The translations under genes and the position numbers were made by a program. Shown one piece after another: positions 40,672-50,678 of a DNA stretch of 64,000 bases; position 1 is the stretch's first letter, and every line of letters starts with the position of its first letter. This stretch comes from Salinicola peritrichatus (lineage in GTDB: Bacteria > Pseudomonadota > Gammaproteobacteria > Pseudomonadales > Halomonadaceae). The DNA lies in NCBI RefSeq assembly GCF_003206715.1, contig NZ_PZJU01000004.1:84067-148066 (forward strand), written 5' to 3'. Below the pieces are notes generated by a model, which did no database searches, was not told the DNA's origin, and saw only the letters and a list, made by a program, of their open reading frames with translations.

Positions 40672-43600
40672 ATGCAACACGTCGCGATCGAGGGAAAAAC
40701 GGAATTTCTGGAGCAGCTGAGAGAGAGGTTGTCGAAGCGGCTGCCCGAGGAGAAGGTAGCGCGGATTACCGCTTTCGCCGAGGATCTCTACGCCACGGCG
40801 CCGTTCGAGGAGGCCGCCGACCGTCAGTTGGACGACATCTACGGCGCGACGCTCGCGGCCTGGCACTTCATGCGCACCTTCGATCCCGACGACGCCAAGG
40901 TTCGCGTCTTCAATCCCAACTTCGAGGAGCACGGCTGGCAGTCGCCGCATACCGTGGTCGCGGTGTTGCATCGGGACATGCCGTTTCTGGTCGACTCGGT
41001 GCGCATGGAGCTCAATCGTCGCGGCCTGACGCTGCATGCGATCCACAACGCCGTGCTGGCGGTGGAACGCGATGCCCGCCACCATGCGCTGCGTATCACC
41101 GGCACCCGGGCCAAGCAGGCCCCCGAGGGGCGCGAGTCGATCATTCTGATCGAAGTCGACCGCCACACCGATGCCGAAACGCTGGACGATCTCGAACAAG
41201 GACTGCAGGAAGTGCTGCTCGATGTGCGCACCGCGGTCGCCGATTTCGAGCCGATGTGCGACAAGGTGCGCGAGGTCGTCGAAGCGCTGGAGAGCCAGCA
41301 GGCGGGCGGCATCACGGCGGCGGACCGGAAAGAGACGATCGCATTTCTCAAGTGGCTGCTAGACGAGCATTTCACCTTTCTCGGTTACGTCGAGAGCCGT
41401 ATCGTCAGAAGCGGCAAGCAGGTTCGGCGCGAGCGAGTCGACGGCAGCGAACTGGGCGTGTTCAAGCTCGACCAGCCCCGCTACGCCGAGCAGGTGCGTT
41501 TCGAGGCGGGCGACGAAGCGGGGCCAACGCCGGAACTGCTGCGATTCGCCAAGAGTGCCTATCACGCCCGTGTCCATCGACCGACCTATCCCGATCATAT
41601 CGCCGTCACCCGCTACGACCAGAAGGGCAAGGTGATCGGTGAGTGGCGCTTCTTCGGGCTGTTCACCTCGCTGGTCTACAACGAATCGCCGCGTACGGTG
41701 CCGGTATTGCGGCGCAAGGTGCAGGCGGTGATCGATGCCGCCGGAGTCAACCCCAAGGGCCACAACGGCAAGTTGCTGTTGCAGATTCTGGAGGTGCACC
41801 CACGCGACGAGCTGTTCCAGAGCACCATCGAGGAGCTCAGTCGGACCGCTTTCGGTATTCTCAACATTCGTGAGCGTCGCCGGGTGCGACTGTTCATTCG
41901 CGAGGATCGCTGTGGGCAGTTCTACTCCTGCCTGGTGTTCGTGCCGCGCGATATCTTCTCGACCGAACTGCGCCTGCGCATCCAGAACCTGCTGTGCGAG
42001 GAACTCGACGCCAGCTTCGCCGACTTCAATCCGTACCTGTCCGAATCGGTGCTGGCGCGGATCCAGTTCACCTTGCGCTTCAACGGCGACAAGCCGGTCG
42101 ACTTCGACCACCGGGCGCTGGAGAAGAAGGTCATCAATCTGGCCCGCAACTGGCGCGAGGACCTGCATGGCGCGCTGATCGAAAGCTTCGGCGAGGAGCA
42201 GGGCAACCGCCAGGCGCAGGCCTTCCGCGATGCCTTCCCCGGTAGCTACCGCGACGACTTCTCGGCACGTACCGCGACCAATGACATTCGTCATCTGCAG
42301 GAACTCGATGCCGGCGCGCCGATCGGCGTCAGCCTCTATCACCTGGCCGAGAGCGCCGCCGAGAGCGTCAATCTCAAGCTCTACCACCGCGAGACGCCGA
42401 TTCCGCTCTCCGACATGCTGCCGGTGCTCGAGAACCTCGGCCTGCGCGTGATCAGCGAGCGGCCGTACCGTATCGCCACCGAGCGCCAGACCTACTGGAT
42501 TCATGATTTCACCTTCGAGTACCGCGGTGTCGGCGAGGTCGATCTGCGCGGAATGCGCGACAACTTCATCGACGCCTTCACCCGCATTTGGGTTGGCGAC
42601 GCCGAAAACGATAGCTATAACCGTCTGATCATCGGTGCCGGCCTGGATTGGCGTCAGGTGGCGGTGCTGCGGGCCTATGCACGCTATCTGAAGCAATTGC
42701 GCATCGGGCTGGCCCAGGACTACATCGCCAATACGCTGGCGGCATATGCCGACATCACCCGCGGGCTGGCGCGTCTGTTCACGCTGCGGTTCTCCCCCGG
42801 AGAGGAACAGGCGCGGGAGTCGCAGTGCCAGGCCTGCATCGACGAGCTCAACGCCATGCTCGATCAGGTCGCCAGCCTCAACGACGATCTGTTGCTGCGC
42901 CGCTACGTCGACCTGATCCAGGCCACCGTACGCACCAATTTCTTCCAGCCGCGGGAAGATGGTAGCGCCAAGGAATACATCTCGTTCAAGCTCGAGCCGA
43001 GCAAGGTGCCGGGCATGCCCAAGCCGCGGCCGATGTTCGAGGTCTTCGTCTATTCGCCGCGCATGGAAGGCGTCCATCTGCGCGGTGGCAAGGTCGCCCG
43101 CGGCGGTTTGCGCTGGTCCGATCGCAACGAGGATTTCCGCACCGAGATCCTGGGGCTGATGAAAGCGCAGCAGGTGAAGAACTCGGTCATCGTGCCGGTG
43201 GGCGCGAAGGGCGGCTTCATCTGCAAGCGGATGCCGGGAAACGCCGATCGCGACGCCATTCAGACCGAGGGGATCGAATGCTACCGCGTCCTGATCCGCG
43301 GGCTGCTGGATATCACCGATAACCTCGACGGTACCACGGTCGTGCCGCCGCGTTCGGTGGTGCGCCACGATCCCGACGATCCCTACCTGGTGGTCGCCGC
43401 CGACAAGGGCACCGCGACCTTCTCCGACTACGCCAATGCGATATCGCTGGAGTATGACTTCTGGCTGCGCGACGCCTTCGCCTCCGGTGGGGCCCAGGGT
43501 TACGACCACAAGGGCATGGCGATAACCGCCCGTGGCGCCTGGGAGTCGGTCAAGCGGCATTTCCGCGAGATGGGACTGAACACCCAGAAGGAGACCTTCA

Positions 43601-45504
43601 CGGTACTCGGCATCGGCGACATGGCCGGCGACGTGTTCGGCAACGGCATGTTGCTGTCGGATAAGATCCTGCTGGTCGGCGCCTTCAACCACCGCCATAT
43701 CTTCGTCGATCCCAAGCCGGATGCGGCCAAGTCGTTCGCCGAGCGCAAGCGGCTGTTCGACCTGCCGCGTTCGAGCTGGTCCGACTACGACGACAAGCTG
43801 ATCTCCGAGGGCGGCGGAGTGTTCTCACGCGATGCCAAGTCGATTCCGATCTCGGCGCCGATGAAGCAGGCATTTGGCATCAAGGACGACAAGCTGTCGC
43901 CCAACGACCTGATCAACGCCATGCTCAAGTCCAAGGTCGATCTGATCTGGAACGGCGGCATCGGCACCTACGTCAAGGCTTCCAGCGAGAGTCACGCGGA
44001 CGTCGGCGACAAGGCCAACGACGGCCTGCGCATCGACGGGCGCGAGCTCAACTGCCGAGTGGTCGGCGAGGGCGGCAACCTTGGCCTGACCCAGCGCGGA
44101 CGCATGGAGGCGGCGGCAAAGGGCATCCGCGTCAACACCGACTTCATCGACAACGCCGGCGGCGTCAACTGTTCCGATCACGAGGTCAACATCAAGATCC
44201 TGCTCGACGGCATCGTCCAGCGCGGCGACATGACCGAGAAGCAGCGCAATCAGCTGCTGGCCGAGATGACCGACGAGGTGGGCGAGCTGGTGGTGCGCGA
44301 CAACTATCGCCAGACCCAGGCACTGTCGCTCTCCGAGCTGCAGTCGAAAGAGGGGCTGGGGCCGTATCGCCGCTTCATCAACGAGTTGGAAGCCGCCGGC
44401 AGCCTCGATCGCGAGCTGGAATTCCTGCCCAGCGACGAGCAACTGATCGAGCGCGGCAATGCCGATGGCGGTTTGACCCTGCCCGAACTGAGCGTGCTGA
44501 TCTCGTATGCCAAGAGCACGCTGAAGAGCGATCTGATCGCCGCCGACTTGCCGCCCGATCCGCAGTTGCAGCAGTTCGTGACCAAGGCGTTTCCGGCCAC
44601 GCTGGCCGAGCGCTACCCGGACGATCTCAATCAGCATCGACTGAAACGCGAGATCGTGGCGACCCAGATCGCCAACGACCTGGTCGATCACATGGGCGTG
44701 ACCTTCGTGCGCCAGTTGCGCGACTCCACCGGCGCCTCCCGGATGGAGATCGCCCAGGCCTACGTGATCGCCCGCGATAGCTTCGGCCTCAACCGGCTGT
44801 GGGAGCAGATCGAGGCGCTCGACTATCGCGTCGACAGTCAGACCCAATACCGCATGATGCTCGACCTGATGCGCCTGTTGCGTCGTGCCACGCGCTGGTT
44901 CCTGCGCCACCGCGGCTCGCTCAGCATCAAGGAGTGCGTCGAACAGTTCGGGCCGCAATTGAGCCAGTTGCAGGAAGACATCGGTAACCGTCTCAAAGGC
45001 GAGGAGCGCGATACCTGGATCACCCGCCGCGATGAGCTCGTCGAGGCGGGGGTGCCCGAGGCCCAGGCGGCGGTGGTGGCGGCGGCGCCGAGTCTGTACG
45101 CCGGTCTGGGCATCATCCAGGCAGCCCGTGCCAGTGGCGAGAAGATCCAGCGTGTCGCCGAGGTCTACTACGCCATCGGCCAGCGTCTGGAGCTGCCGTG
45201 GATGATGCAGCAGATCAACAGCCTGGAGGTCCGCGACGGTTGGGAAGCCCAGGCGCGGGAGACCTTCCGTGACGACCTGGATCGTCAGCAACTGGCATTG
45301 ACCGTCAAGGTGCTCGGCATGTCCGAGGCCCCGCGCGAGGTCGAGCTTCGGGTCGAGCGCTGGCAGGAACAGCACGCGCCGCTGTTCGAACGCTGGAACG
45401 CGTTGCGGGCCGAGATCAGCACCGGCAGCCAGGTCGGCTTCCCGCTGGTGGCGGTGGCGCTCCGTGAATTGGTCGACCTTGCCGAGAGTGAAAGCGACGG
45501 CTAA
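40672..45504 (+). CDS. gdhB: NAD-specific glutamate dehydrogenase, 180-kDa class
   Basis: Catabolic enzyme that oxidises glutamate to 2-oxoglutarate and ammonium with NAD. 1610 residues, the size of the large Pseudomonas/Streptomyces class. The long N-terminal region (1-780) contains ACT-like regulatory parts. The catalytic core follows: 'GGKVARGGLRWSDRNEDFR' (~805), 'VIVPVGAKGGFICKR' with the active-site Lys (~843) and 'LIWNGGIGTYVKAS' (~1093). The rest is a helical C-terminal domain. The activity feeds carbon from amino acids and glutamate into the TCA cycle, a likely route after osmotic downshift. The start ATG follows CCGAGGTGAT. Repeated motifs precede it. Confidence 0.97.
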   Translation: MQHVAIEGKTEFLEQLRERLSKRLPEEKVARITAFAEDLYATAPFEEAADRQLDDIYGATLAAWHFMRTFDPDDAKVRVFNPNFEEHGWQSPHTVVAVLHRDMPFLVDSVRMELNRRGLTLHAIHNAVLAVERDARHHALRITGTRAKQAPEGRESIILIEVDRHTDAETLDDLEQGLQEVLLDVRTAVADFEPMCDKVREVVEALESQQAGGITAADRKETIAFLKWLLDEHFTFLGYVESRIVRSGKQVRRERVDGSELGVFKLDQPRYAEQVRFEAGDEAGPTPELLRFAKSAYHARVHRPTYPDHIAVTRYDQKGKVIGEWRFFGLFTSLVYNESPRTVPVLRRKVQAVIDAAGVNPKGHNGKLLLQILEVHPRDELFQSTIEELSRTAFGILNIRERRRVRLFIREDRCGQFYSCLVFVPRDIFSTELRLRIQNLLCEELDASFADFNPYLSESVLARIQFTLRFNGDKPVDFDHRALEKKVINLARNWREDLHGALIESFGEEQGNRQAQAFRDAFPGSYRDDFSARTATNDIRHLQELDAGAPIGVSLYHLAESAAESVNLKLYHRETPIPLSDMLPVLENLGLRVISERPYRIATERQTYWIHDFTFEYRGVGEVDLRGMRDNFIDAFTRIWVGDAENDSYNRLIIGAGLDWRQVAVLRAYARYLKQLRIGLAQDYIANTLAAYADITRGLARLFTLRFSPGEEQARESQCQACIDELNAMLDQVASLNDDLLLRRYVDLIQATVRTNFFQPREDGSAKEYISFKLEPSKVPGMPKPRPMFEVFVYSPRMEGVHLRGGKVARGGLRWSDRNEDFRTEILGLMKAQQVKNSVIVPVGAKGGFICKRMPGNADRDAIQTEGIECYRVLIRGLLDITDNLDGTTVVPPRSVVRHDPDDPYLVVAADKGTATFSDYANAISLEYDFWLRDAFASGGAQGYDHKGMAITARGAWESVKRHFREMGLNTQKETFTVLGIGDMAGDVFGNGMLLSDKILLVGAFNHRHIFVDPKPDAAKSFAERKRLFDLPRSSWSDYDDKLISEGGGVFSRDAKSIPISAPMKQAFGIKDDKLSPNDLINAMLKSKVDLIWNGGIGTYVKASSESHADVGDKANDGLRIDGRELNCRVVGEGGNLGLTQRGRMEAAAKGIRVNTDFIDNAGGVNCSDHEVNIKILLDGIVQRGDMTEKQRNQLLAEMTDEVGELVVRDNYRQTQALSLSELQSKEGLGPYRRFINELEAAGSLDRELEFLPSDEQLIERGNADGGLTLPELSVLISYAKSTLKSDLIAADLPPDPQLQQFVTKAFPATLAERYPDDLNQHRLKREIVATQIANDLVDHMGVTFVRQLRDSTGASRMEIAQAYVIARDSFGLNRLWEQIEALDYRVDSQTQYRMMLDLMRLLRRATRWFLRHRGSLSIKECVEQFGPQLSQLQEDIGNRLKGEERDTWITRRDELVEAGVPEAQAAVVAAAPSLYAGLGIIQAARASGEKIQRVAEVYYAIGQRLELPWMMQQINSLEVRDGWEAQARETFRDDLDRQQLALTVKVLGMSEAPREVELRVERWQEQHAPLFERWNALRAEISTGSQVGFPLVAVALRELVDLAESESDG

Positions 45505-45513
45505 GGTGGCTGC

Positions 45514-45535
45514 AGGCCGGGTGGCGCCCCGGCCT
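45514..45535 (+). terminator. Hairpin after gdhB
   Basis: 8-bp stem AGGCCGGG / CCCGGCCT with a 6-nt loop, 9 nt after the stop. No T-tract, so only a possible terminator. Confidence 0.4.
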
Positions 45536-45677
45536 ATGGCAGCGGTGGCCGCTTGCGGTACCCGGCCAGATGAAAACGAATCACAAACGACGCTTGCCGG
45601 GAATCGCTTAAGGTCCCCCGGCGAGCGTCTCTGTTATGCTGTCGCCCATTCGGTCGCAGCCAACGCAGAGAGGCCCC

Positions 45678-46769
45678 ATGAAGCATCGTGTGTTTTCCAC
45701 CCTAGTCGTGGCGTTGAGCCTGGCAGGTACCACCTTGCCAGCCGTCGCGCAGAGCGAAGCGCTGAAGAAGGCGCAGGAAGCAGCCGGTAAGGTTGACCTG
45801 ACCAAATTCTTCAAGTCCAGTTCGGACGCCCGCAGCCAGAGCTTTTTCTTCGGCGACGTGCAGCAGCACCCGTTCACGGTGAATAAAGCCGGTCGCTACC
45901 GTTTTGCCAGCTCCACGCTGCCCGGCGAGTCGCAGGACTACAAGATCACCGCCAAGCTGCTCGATGCCAACGGCAACGTGCTGGCGCGTGGCTCGGGGCT
46001 CGGCAACAGCGGTGGCCTCGAGATGGAGCATCAACTGGAGCCGGGCGACTATACGCTGCAGGTTTCCGGACAGAAATTCGGCACGACCAAGACCGGCGGC
46101 AACAGTTTCAACGTGACCGTGGCCGAACTCGATGCCAGCGGCAATGTCGTCTCCAGCGACGAAGGCGGCGTGGATAACGGCGGCGGCATCATGTTCGGCG
46201 GGCCGGGCACCAGCGGTCGCACTACCGCCTTCGTCGATGGCAAGGACGAAGTCGCCACGCTGAGCGCACCGGGCCGCGAAGCAGCCAATGACGTGGCCGC
46301 GGCCGGTGCGGGAGCCACCGCGACTCAGGCCAACACCGGCGCCGCCGCGACGCCAGGCGCCGATGATCAGCAGACGATCGCGACGCAGGAAGCGCAGAGC
46401 CAGCCACGGGCCGGACGCCCGCCGGAGCCGCAGATGCCCGACGGCTTCGATGAAGTCGTGGCCGACATCCGTATCCTGCAGGAAGGTGAAGTATTGACCT
46501 TCAAGGTGGCTGACACGGGCACGGTTGCGGTGACGAGTTCGACTTTTCCGGGCAACGAAGGCACCTACCGCCTGCAGGCCAGGATTCTCGATGCCGACGG
46601 CAACACCGTCGCCAGCGACGAAGGCTCCATGGCCGACGGCGATTTCGATATCGAGACCGTTCTGCAGCCGGGTCAGTACACGGTCTGGGTCAAGGGGCAG
46701 CGCTTCGGATCGGCGATGAGTGCCGCCAATCGCTATACCCTTCGCGTGCAGCAGCTGGACGCCCAGTAA
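45678..46769 (+). CDS. Exported protein with two similar beta-sandwich domains
   Basis: 363-residue secreted or periplasmic protein of unknown function. Sec signal 'MKHRVFSTLVVALSLAGTTL' with cleavage after 'AVAQ'. Two similar domains (~30-130 and ~265-360) share the pattern 'F.V...G.Y...SSTLPGES.DY...KLLDANGNV' and 'LEPGDYTLQVSGQKFGT', which resembles bacterial pre-peptidase C-terminal (PPC) domains. They are separated by an Ala/Thr/Gln-rich low-complexity linker (~205-255). No catalytic domain is attached. The ATG at 45678 has AGAGAGG just upstream. A rho-independent terminator follows, so it is a single-gene unit. Confidence 0.65.
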   Translation: MKHRVFSTLVVALSLAGTTLPAVAQSEALKKAQEAAGKVDLTKFFKSSSDARSQSFFFGDVQQHPFTVNKAGRYRFASSTLPGESQDYKITAKLLDANGNVLARGSGLGNSGGLEMEHQLEPGDYTLQVSGQKFGTTKTGGNSFNVTVAELDASGNVVSSDEGGVDNGGGIMFGGPGTSGRTTAFVDGKDEVATLSAPGREAANDVAAAGAGATATQANTGAAATPGADDQQTIATQEAQSQPRAGRPPEPQMPDGFDEVVADIRILQEGEVLTFKVADTGTVAVTSSTFPGNEGTYRLQARILDADGNTVASDEGSMADGDFDIETVLQPGQYTVWVKGQRFGSAMSAANRYTLRVQQLDAQ

Positions 46770-46789
46770 GCGCGATCTGGGCGACGATG

Positions 46790-46815
46790 ACCCGGCGCCA
46801 CGGCGCCGGGTTTTT
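46790..46815 (+). terminator. Rho-independent terminator
   Basis: 10-bp stem ACCCGGCGCC / GGCGCCGGGT followed by TTTT, 20 nt after the exported-protein gene. Confidence 0.9.
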
Positions 46816-46907
46816 CGTCTGTACCGGGCGTGGGTTCGTCCCGCTATCCGAGTTGGGCTATACTCGCACGCCGCTCATCTTCCTTTACGTTACCGACGAG
46901 ACCTTTC

Positions 46908-47933
46908 ATGTATCCGGTCGTTCGTTCCCTGCTGTTCCGGCTCGAGCCGGAGAGCGCTCATCGCCTCACGCTGAGCGCATTGGACGTCGCTCACCGCGTG
47001 CATCTGTCCGGTCTGCTCGGCGATACCGACACGAAGTCGACGCCGGCCGCGGTCATGGGGCTGACCTTTCCCAATCGGGTGGGATTGGCGGCGGGTCTGG
47101 ACAAGAATGCCGATCATCTGGATGCCTTGGGTGCGCTCGGTTTCGGCTTCGTCGAAGTGGGCACGGTCACGCCCAAGCCGCAGCAGGGCAACCCGAAACC
47201 GCGCCTGTTCCGGCTGCCCGGCCCGCAGGCGATCATCAATCGCATGGGGTTCAACAACGCCGGCGTGGATCACCTCGTCGCCAATGTGCGCAAGAGCCGC
47301 TATCGCGGCGTGATCGGCATCAATATCGGCAAGAACCTGACCACGCCGGTGGAGCGGGCGGTCGACGATTATCTCGTCTGCCTGCGCAAGGCACACGCCG
47401 CGGCCCACTACGTCACGGTCAATATCTCCTCGCCCAATACGCCCGGGCTGCGCAACCTGCAGTTCGGCGAGCACCTCGATGGCTTGCTCAGCGCACTCAA
47501 GAGCGAAGTGACGCGCCTGGATGCGGAGCATGGACGGCGGGTGCCGCTGGCGGTCAAGATCGCCCCGGACATGACCCGTGACGAGATCGCGCTGGTGGCC
47601 AAGACGCTCGAGGCCAACGCGATCGATGGCGTGATCGCCACCAACACCACCGTTTCGCGGGAAAACGTGGCCGGTATGCCGCATGCCCACGAGGCGGGAG
47701 GGCTGTCCGGGGCGCCGCTGTTCGCGACCTCGACCGCAGTGGTAAGAGAGTTGCGTCGCCTGTTGCCGGATATGCCGATCGTCGGCGCCGGAGGCATCGA
47801 CAGCGGCGTGCGGGCGAGCGAGAAGTGTCAGGCGGGGGCGGATCTGGTACAGCTCTATACCGGCTTCATCTATCGCGGGCCGGAGCTGATCGGCGAGTGT
47901 GTCAGGGCGACGCAGGGCGTCGGCGATAGCTGA
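46908..47933 (+). CDS. pyrD: Dihydroorotate dehydrogenase (quinone), class 2
   Basis: Membrane-associated FMN enzyme that oxidises dihydroorotate to orotate with quinone; 341 residues (336 in E. coli). N-terminal amphipathic helix 'VVRSLLFRLEPESAHRLTL' for membrane contact, 'GLAAGLDKNADHLDAL', 'VEVGTVTPKPQQGNPKPRLF', the catalytic serine region 'NISSPNTPGLRNLQ' (~173) and 'GVIATNTTVSR'. TATACT at 46858-46863 is a plausible -10. The neighbourhood pyrD, rmf, rlmKL is the same as in Pseudomonas. Confidence 0.96.
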   Translation: MYPVVRSLLFRLEPESAHRLTLSALDVAHRVHLSGLLGDTDTKSTPAAVMGLTFPNRVGLAAGLDKNADHLDALGALGFGFVEVGTVTPKPQQGNPKPRLFRLPGPQAIINRMGFNNAGVDHLVANVRKSRYRGVIGINIGKNLTTPVERAVDDYLVCLRKAHAAAHYVTVNISSPNTPGLRNLQFGEHLDGLLSALKSEVTRLDAEHGRRVPLAVKIAPDMTRDEIALVAKTLEANAIDGVIATNTTVSRENVAGMPHAHEAGGLSGAPLFATSTAVVRELRRLLPDMPIVGAGGIDSGVRASEKCQAGADLVQLYTGFIYRGPELIGECVRATQGVGDS

Positions 47934-47957
47934 TCCGGAGGCCGCCGGAACGAAGAC

Positions 47958-47984
47958 GAAAAAGGCCCGCCGTTGGCGAGCCTT
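47958..47984 (-). terminator. Rho-independent terminator of rmf
   Basis: 10-bp stem with one mismatch (47962-47971 with 47975-47984), followed on the minus strand by a run of T, 26 nt after the rmf stop and between convergent pyrD and rmf. Confidence 0.8.
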
Positions 47985-48009
47985 GAGTGATGATGGTGAT
48001 GATTGCAGC

Positions 48010-48219
48010 CTACGTCATCACCACGGGGTTCTTGTGGATGCCCGAAACACCCGTCATTCCGGCCCACTGGTCCCCGCGACCTTCACGCCAACCGCTCATC
48101 CAGTTTTCGCGCAGGTTGATGTCCTGGCTCGGGCATTCGTCGCGTGAGCGACCGGCGACCCCCGCCTTATAGCCGTGCAGATATGCCCGCTGGTTGCGAT
48201 CACGTTTCTGTCGTTTCAT
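48010..48219 (-). CDS. rmf: Ribosome modulation factor
   Basis: Small basic protein that dimerises 70S ribosomes into inactive 100S particles in stationary phase. It begins MKRQKRDRNQRAYLHGYKAG and continues 'GRSRDECPSQDINLRENWMSGWREG', matching E. coli RMF through its length. The C-terminus is about 14 residues longer (69 against 55). AGAGG lies 7 nt before the ATG. The 5' region (48220-48340) has a 10-nt direct repeat ACAGACTGCC at 48265 and 48299 (plus-strand reading), whose meaning is unknown. In E. coli rmf is induced by ppGpp. Confidence 0.95.
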   Translation of the reverse strand: MKRQKRDRNQRAYLHGYKAGVAGRSRDECPSQDINLRENWMSGWREGRGDQWAGMTGVSGIHKNPVVMT

Positions 48220-48472
48220 CGTATGGCCTCTTGTCAGAACAAGTGCATCTCCGTTGGGACAAACACAGACTGCCGGGCGGTGTTCGATGGCCGCTCCAAC
48301 AGACTGCCCGTGAAACCGTCCGGACAGGCTATACGCATGCGTTGTTTCGTAGCTACGTCTGTTAGCTTTAGCCGAAACGAGAAACGATGTCGATAAGCGT
48401 TTTGGCATAAGACCCGACTTCAAGTGCACCCATAGGAATATGACCGTCGTGCGACGATCCAGTGACGCCATC

Positions 48473-50665
48473 ATGAAAGACGATAACTCTCTGTTGAGCC
48501 TTCATATCACCTGCCCTTGGGGTGTCGAGCCGCTGCTGGCCGAGGAGATCGCCGGCCTGGGTGCCGAGATACAAAAAACTACCGTTGCCGGACTGCATGC
48601 GCTGGCCGACCGGCAGACCGCGTATCGCATCTGCCTATGGTCGCGGCTGGCCAATCGCGTCATTCTGACCCTGGGGCGGGAGAGCAGGTGCGACGAGCCG
48701 GCGGCGATCGTCGAAGCGGTCAAGACACTACCCTGGGCCGATTTCCTGCGCGACGGCCGGACCCTGGCGGTCGATTTTCATGGCCAGTCGCCGACGATCC
48801 GGCATACCCGTTTCGGTGCCCAGGTGGTCAAGGACGGCGTGGTCGAGGCGATGCGTCAGGCCGGGCGCGAGCGACCGACGATCGAGCCGCGCCAGCCGGA
48901 CGTACGTCTCTACGCGCATCTGCATCGGGGGCAACTGCTGGTGGGGATCGACCTGGCCGGCGCCAGCCTGCACCAGCGTGGCTACCGGCGCGACGGTGGA
49001 CATGCGCCGCTCAAGGAGAATCTGGCGGCGGCGCTGTTGATGCGGGCGGACTGGCCGGCGCGGGCCAAGCGCGGCGAGCCGCTGGTCGATCCGATGTGCG
49101 GCGCCGGAACGCTGCTGATCGAGGCGGCGATGATCGCGGTCGACATCGCGCCGCAGCTCGACCGGGCGCATTTTGCGTTCGAGCGGCTGGCGGATTACGA
49201 CGTGGCGGCCTGGCGCGAGCTGACCCGTGAAGCGAAGATCAGGGCCGATCTCGGCCGGCGGCGGGCGAAGTCCCGGTTCTGGGGATTCGACCAGAGCCCG
49301 CAGGCGATCGCCGCGGCCCGGAGCAACGCCATGCGTGCCGGCATTCCGGCGCTGATCACGCTGGCCGGCGGTGCGGTGAAGTCGCTAAAGCGTCCACCCG
49401 AGGCCGAGGGTGGCGGGCTGGTCATCACCAATCCGCCTTACGGCGAACGTCTCGGCGAATTGCCGGAGCTGGTCTCGCTCTACGCCGACCTCGGCGAACG
49501 CGTCAAACGCGAGTTCGGCGGCTGGACCCTGGCGCTGTTCACCGGTAACCCGGATCTGGGTCACCGCCTCGGGTTGCGGGCGCACAAGCAGTATGCGCTC
49601 AAGAACGGTCCGCTCGACTGCAAGCTGCTATTGGCCGATGTGTCGCGGCGCGAGGCGGATGATGCCGGCTCGACCGACGTCTCCTCGGCGCCGATGGAGG
49701 CGAGGCTGAGCGAGGGCGCGCGGATGTTCGCCAACCGCCTGCAGAAGAACCGCAAGCGGCTCAACAAGTGGCTCAAGCGGGCGGGAGAGCAGTGCTACCG
49801 ACTGTATGATGCCGACATGCCGGAGTATGCCCTGGCGATCGATGTCTACGGACATCAAATCCACGTTCAGGAGTACGCGCCGCCGAAATCGGTCGATCCG
49901 GCCAAGGCGCAGCGGCGTCTGCTCGATGCCTTGAGCGCGATTCCGGTGGCGCTGGGCATTCGGCCGGAGCAGATCCACTACAAGCAGCGCGAGCGTCAGA
50001 GCGGCAAGGCGCAGTATCGCAAGCAGAGCGACAGCGGCGAGCGTTTCGTGGTCGAGGAAGGATCGGCTCGAGGAGCGCCGGCGAAATTCTGGGTCAATCT
50101 CAAGGATTATCTCGATACCGGACTGTTCCTGGATCACCGGCCGGTACGCCGCCTGCTGCGCGAGCGGGCGGCGGGCAAGCGCTTTCTCAATCTGTTCTGC
50201 TACACCGGCACGGCCACGGTGCATGCCGCCCTCGGCGGTGCCAGCGATAGTCTGAGCGTGGACCTCTCGAACACCTACCTCGACTGGGCACGGGACAACT
50301 TCGCCCTCAACAAGCTCGACCCCAGTCGTCATCGGGTGGTACGCGACGACTGCTTCCACTGGCTGGAGACGGCGGGCGGCAGCTTCGATCTGATCTTCCT
50401 CGACCCGCCGACCTTTTCCAATTCCAAGCGGATGGAGGGCACGCTGGACATTCAGCGCGATCACGCCCGCCTGGTCGCGCTGGCGATGGCACGGCTGGCA
50501 CCGGCGGGAGAACTGATCTTCTCCAACAACCAGCAGCGCTTCAGCCTGGATTCGACATTGGAAGCGGCGTATCGGGTCGAGGAGATCACGGCACAGACTT
50601 ACGACCCGGACTTCACCCGGCGGGCCAATCTGCACCACTGCTTCCGCATACGTCACCGCGATTGA
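48473..50665 (+). CDS. rlmL: Bifunctional 23S rRNA methyltransferase RlmKL
   Basis: Fused enzyme: the N-terminal half (RlmL) makes m2G2445 and the C-terminal half (RlmK) makes m7G2069 of 23S rRNA. THUMP domain in the first ~150 residues ('LLAEEIAGLGAEI', 'SRLANRVILTLGRE'), the RlmL motif 'DPMCGAGTLLIEAAMIA' and catalytic 'ITNPPYGERLGELP'. In the RlmK half, 'FLNLFCYTGTATVHAALGGA' and 'LIFLDPPTFSNSKRMEGTLD'. 730 residues from the ATG at 48473; an ATG at 48440 adds 11 residues. Neither start has a good ribosome site. Confidence 0.94.
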   Translation: MKDDNSLLSLHITCPWGVEPLLAEEIAGLGAEIQKTTVAGLHALADRQTAYRICLWSRLANRVILTLGRESRCDEPAAIVEAVKTLPWADFLRDGRTLAVDFHGQSPTIRHTRFGAQVVKDGVVEAMRQAGRERPTIEPRQPDVRLYAHLHRGQLLVGIDLAGASLHQRGYRRDGGHAPLKENLAAALLMRADWPARAKRGEPLVDPMCGAGTLLIEAAMIAVDIAPQLDRAHFAFERLADYDVAAWRELTREAKIRADLGRRRAKSRFWGFDQSPQAIAAARSNAMRAGIPALITLAGGAVKSLKRPPEAEGGGLVITNPPYGERLGELPELVSLYADLGERVKREFGGWTLALFTGNPDLGHRLGLRAHKQYALKNGPLDCKLLLADVSRREADDAGSTDVSSAPMEARLSEGARMFANRLQKNRKRLNKWLKRAGEQCYRLYDADMPEYALAIDVYGHQIHVQEYAPPKSVDPAKAQRRLLDALSAIPVALGIRPEQIHYKQRERQSGKAQYRKQSDSGERFVVEEGSARGAPAKFWVNLKDYLDTGLFLDHRPVRRLLRERAAGKRFLNLFCYTGTATVHAALGGASDSLSVDLSNTYLDWARDNFALNKLDPSRHRVVRDDCFHWLETAGGSFDLIFLDPPTFSNSKRMEGTLDIQRDHARLVALAMARLAPAGELIFSNNQQRFSLDSTLEAAYRVEEITAQTYDPDFTRRANLHHCFRIRHRD

Positions 50666-50678
50666 TGAAGACCGGCTG

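Noticed and set aside
41359-43698. A 779-codon open frame antisense to gdhB
   Set aside because: It is a shadow of the high-GC coding strand. gdhB shows clear family motifs throughout, and the antisense product has no recognisable domain or ribosome site.
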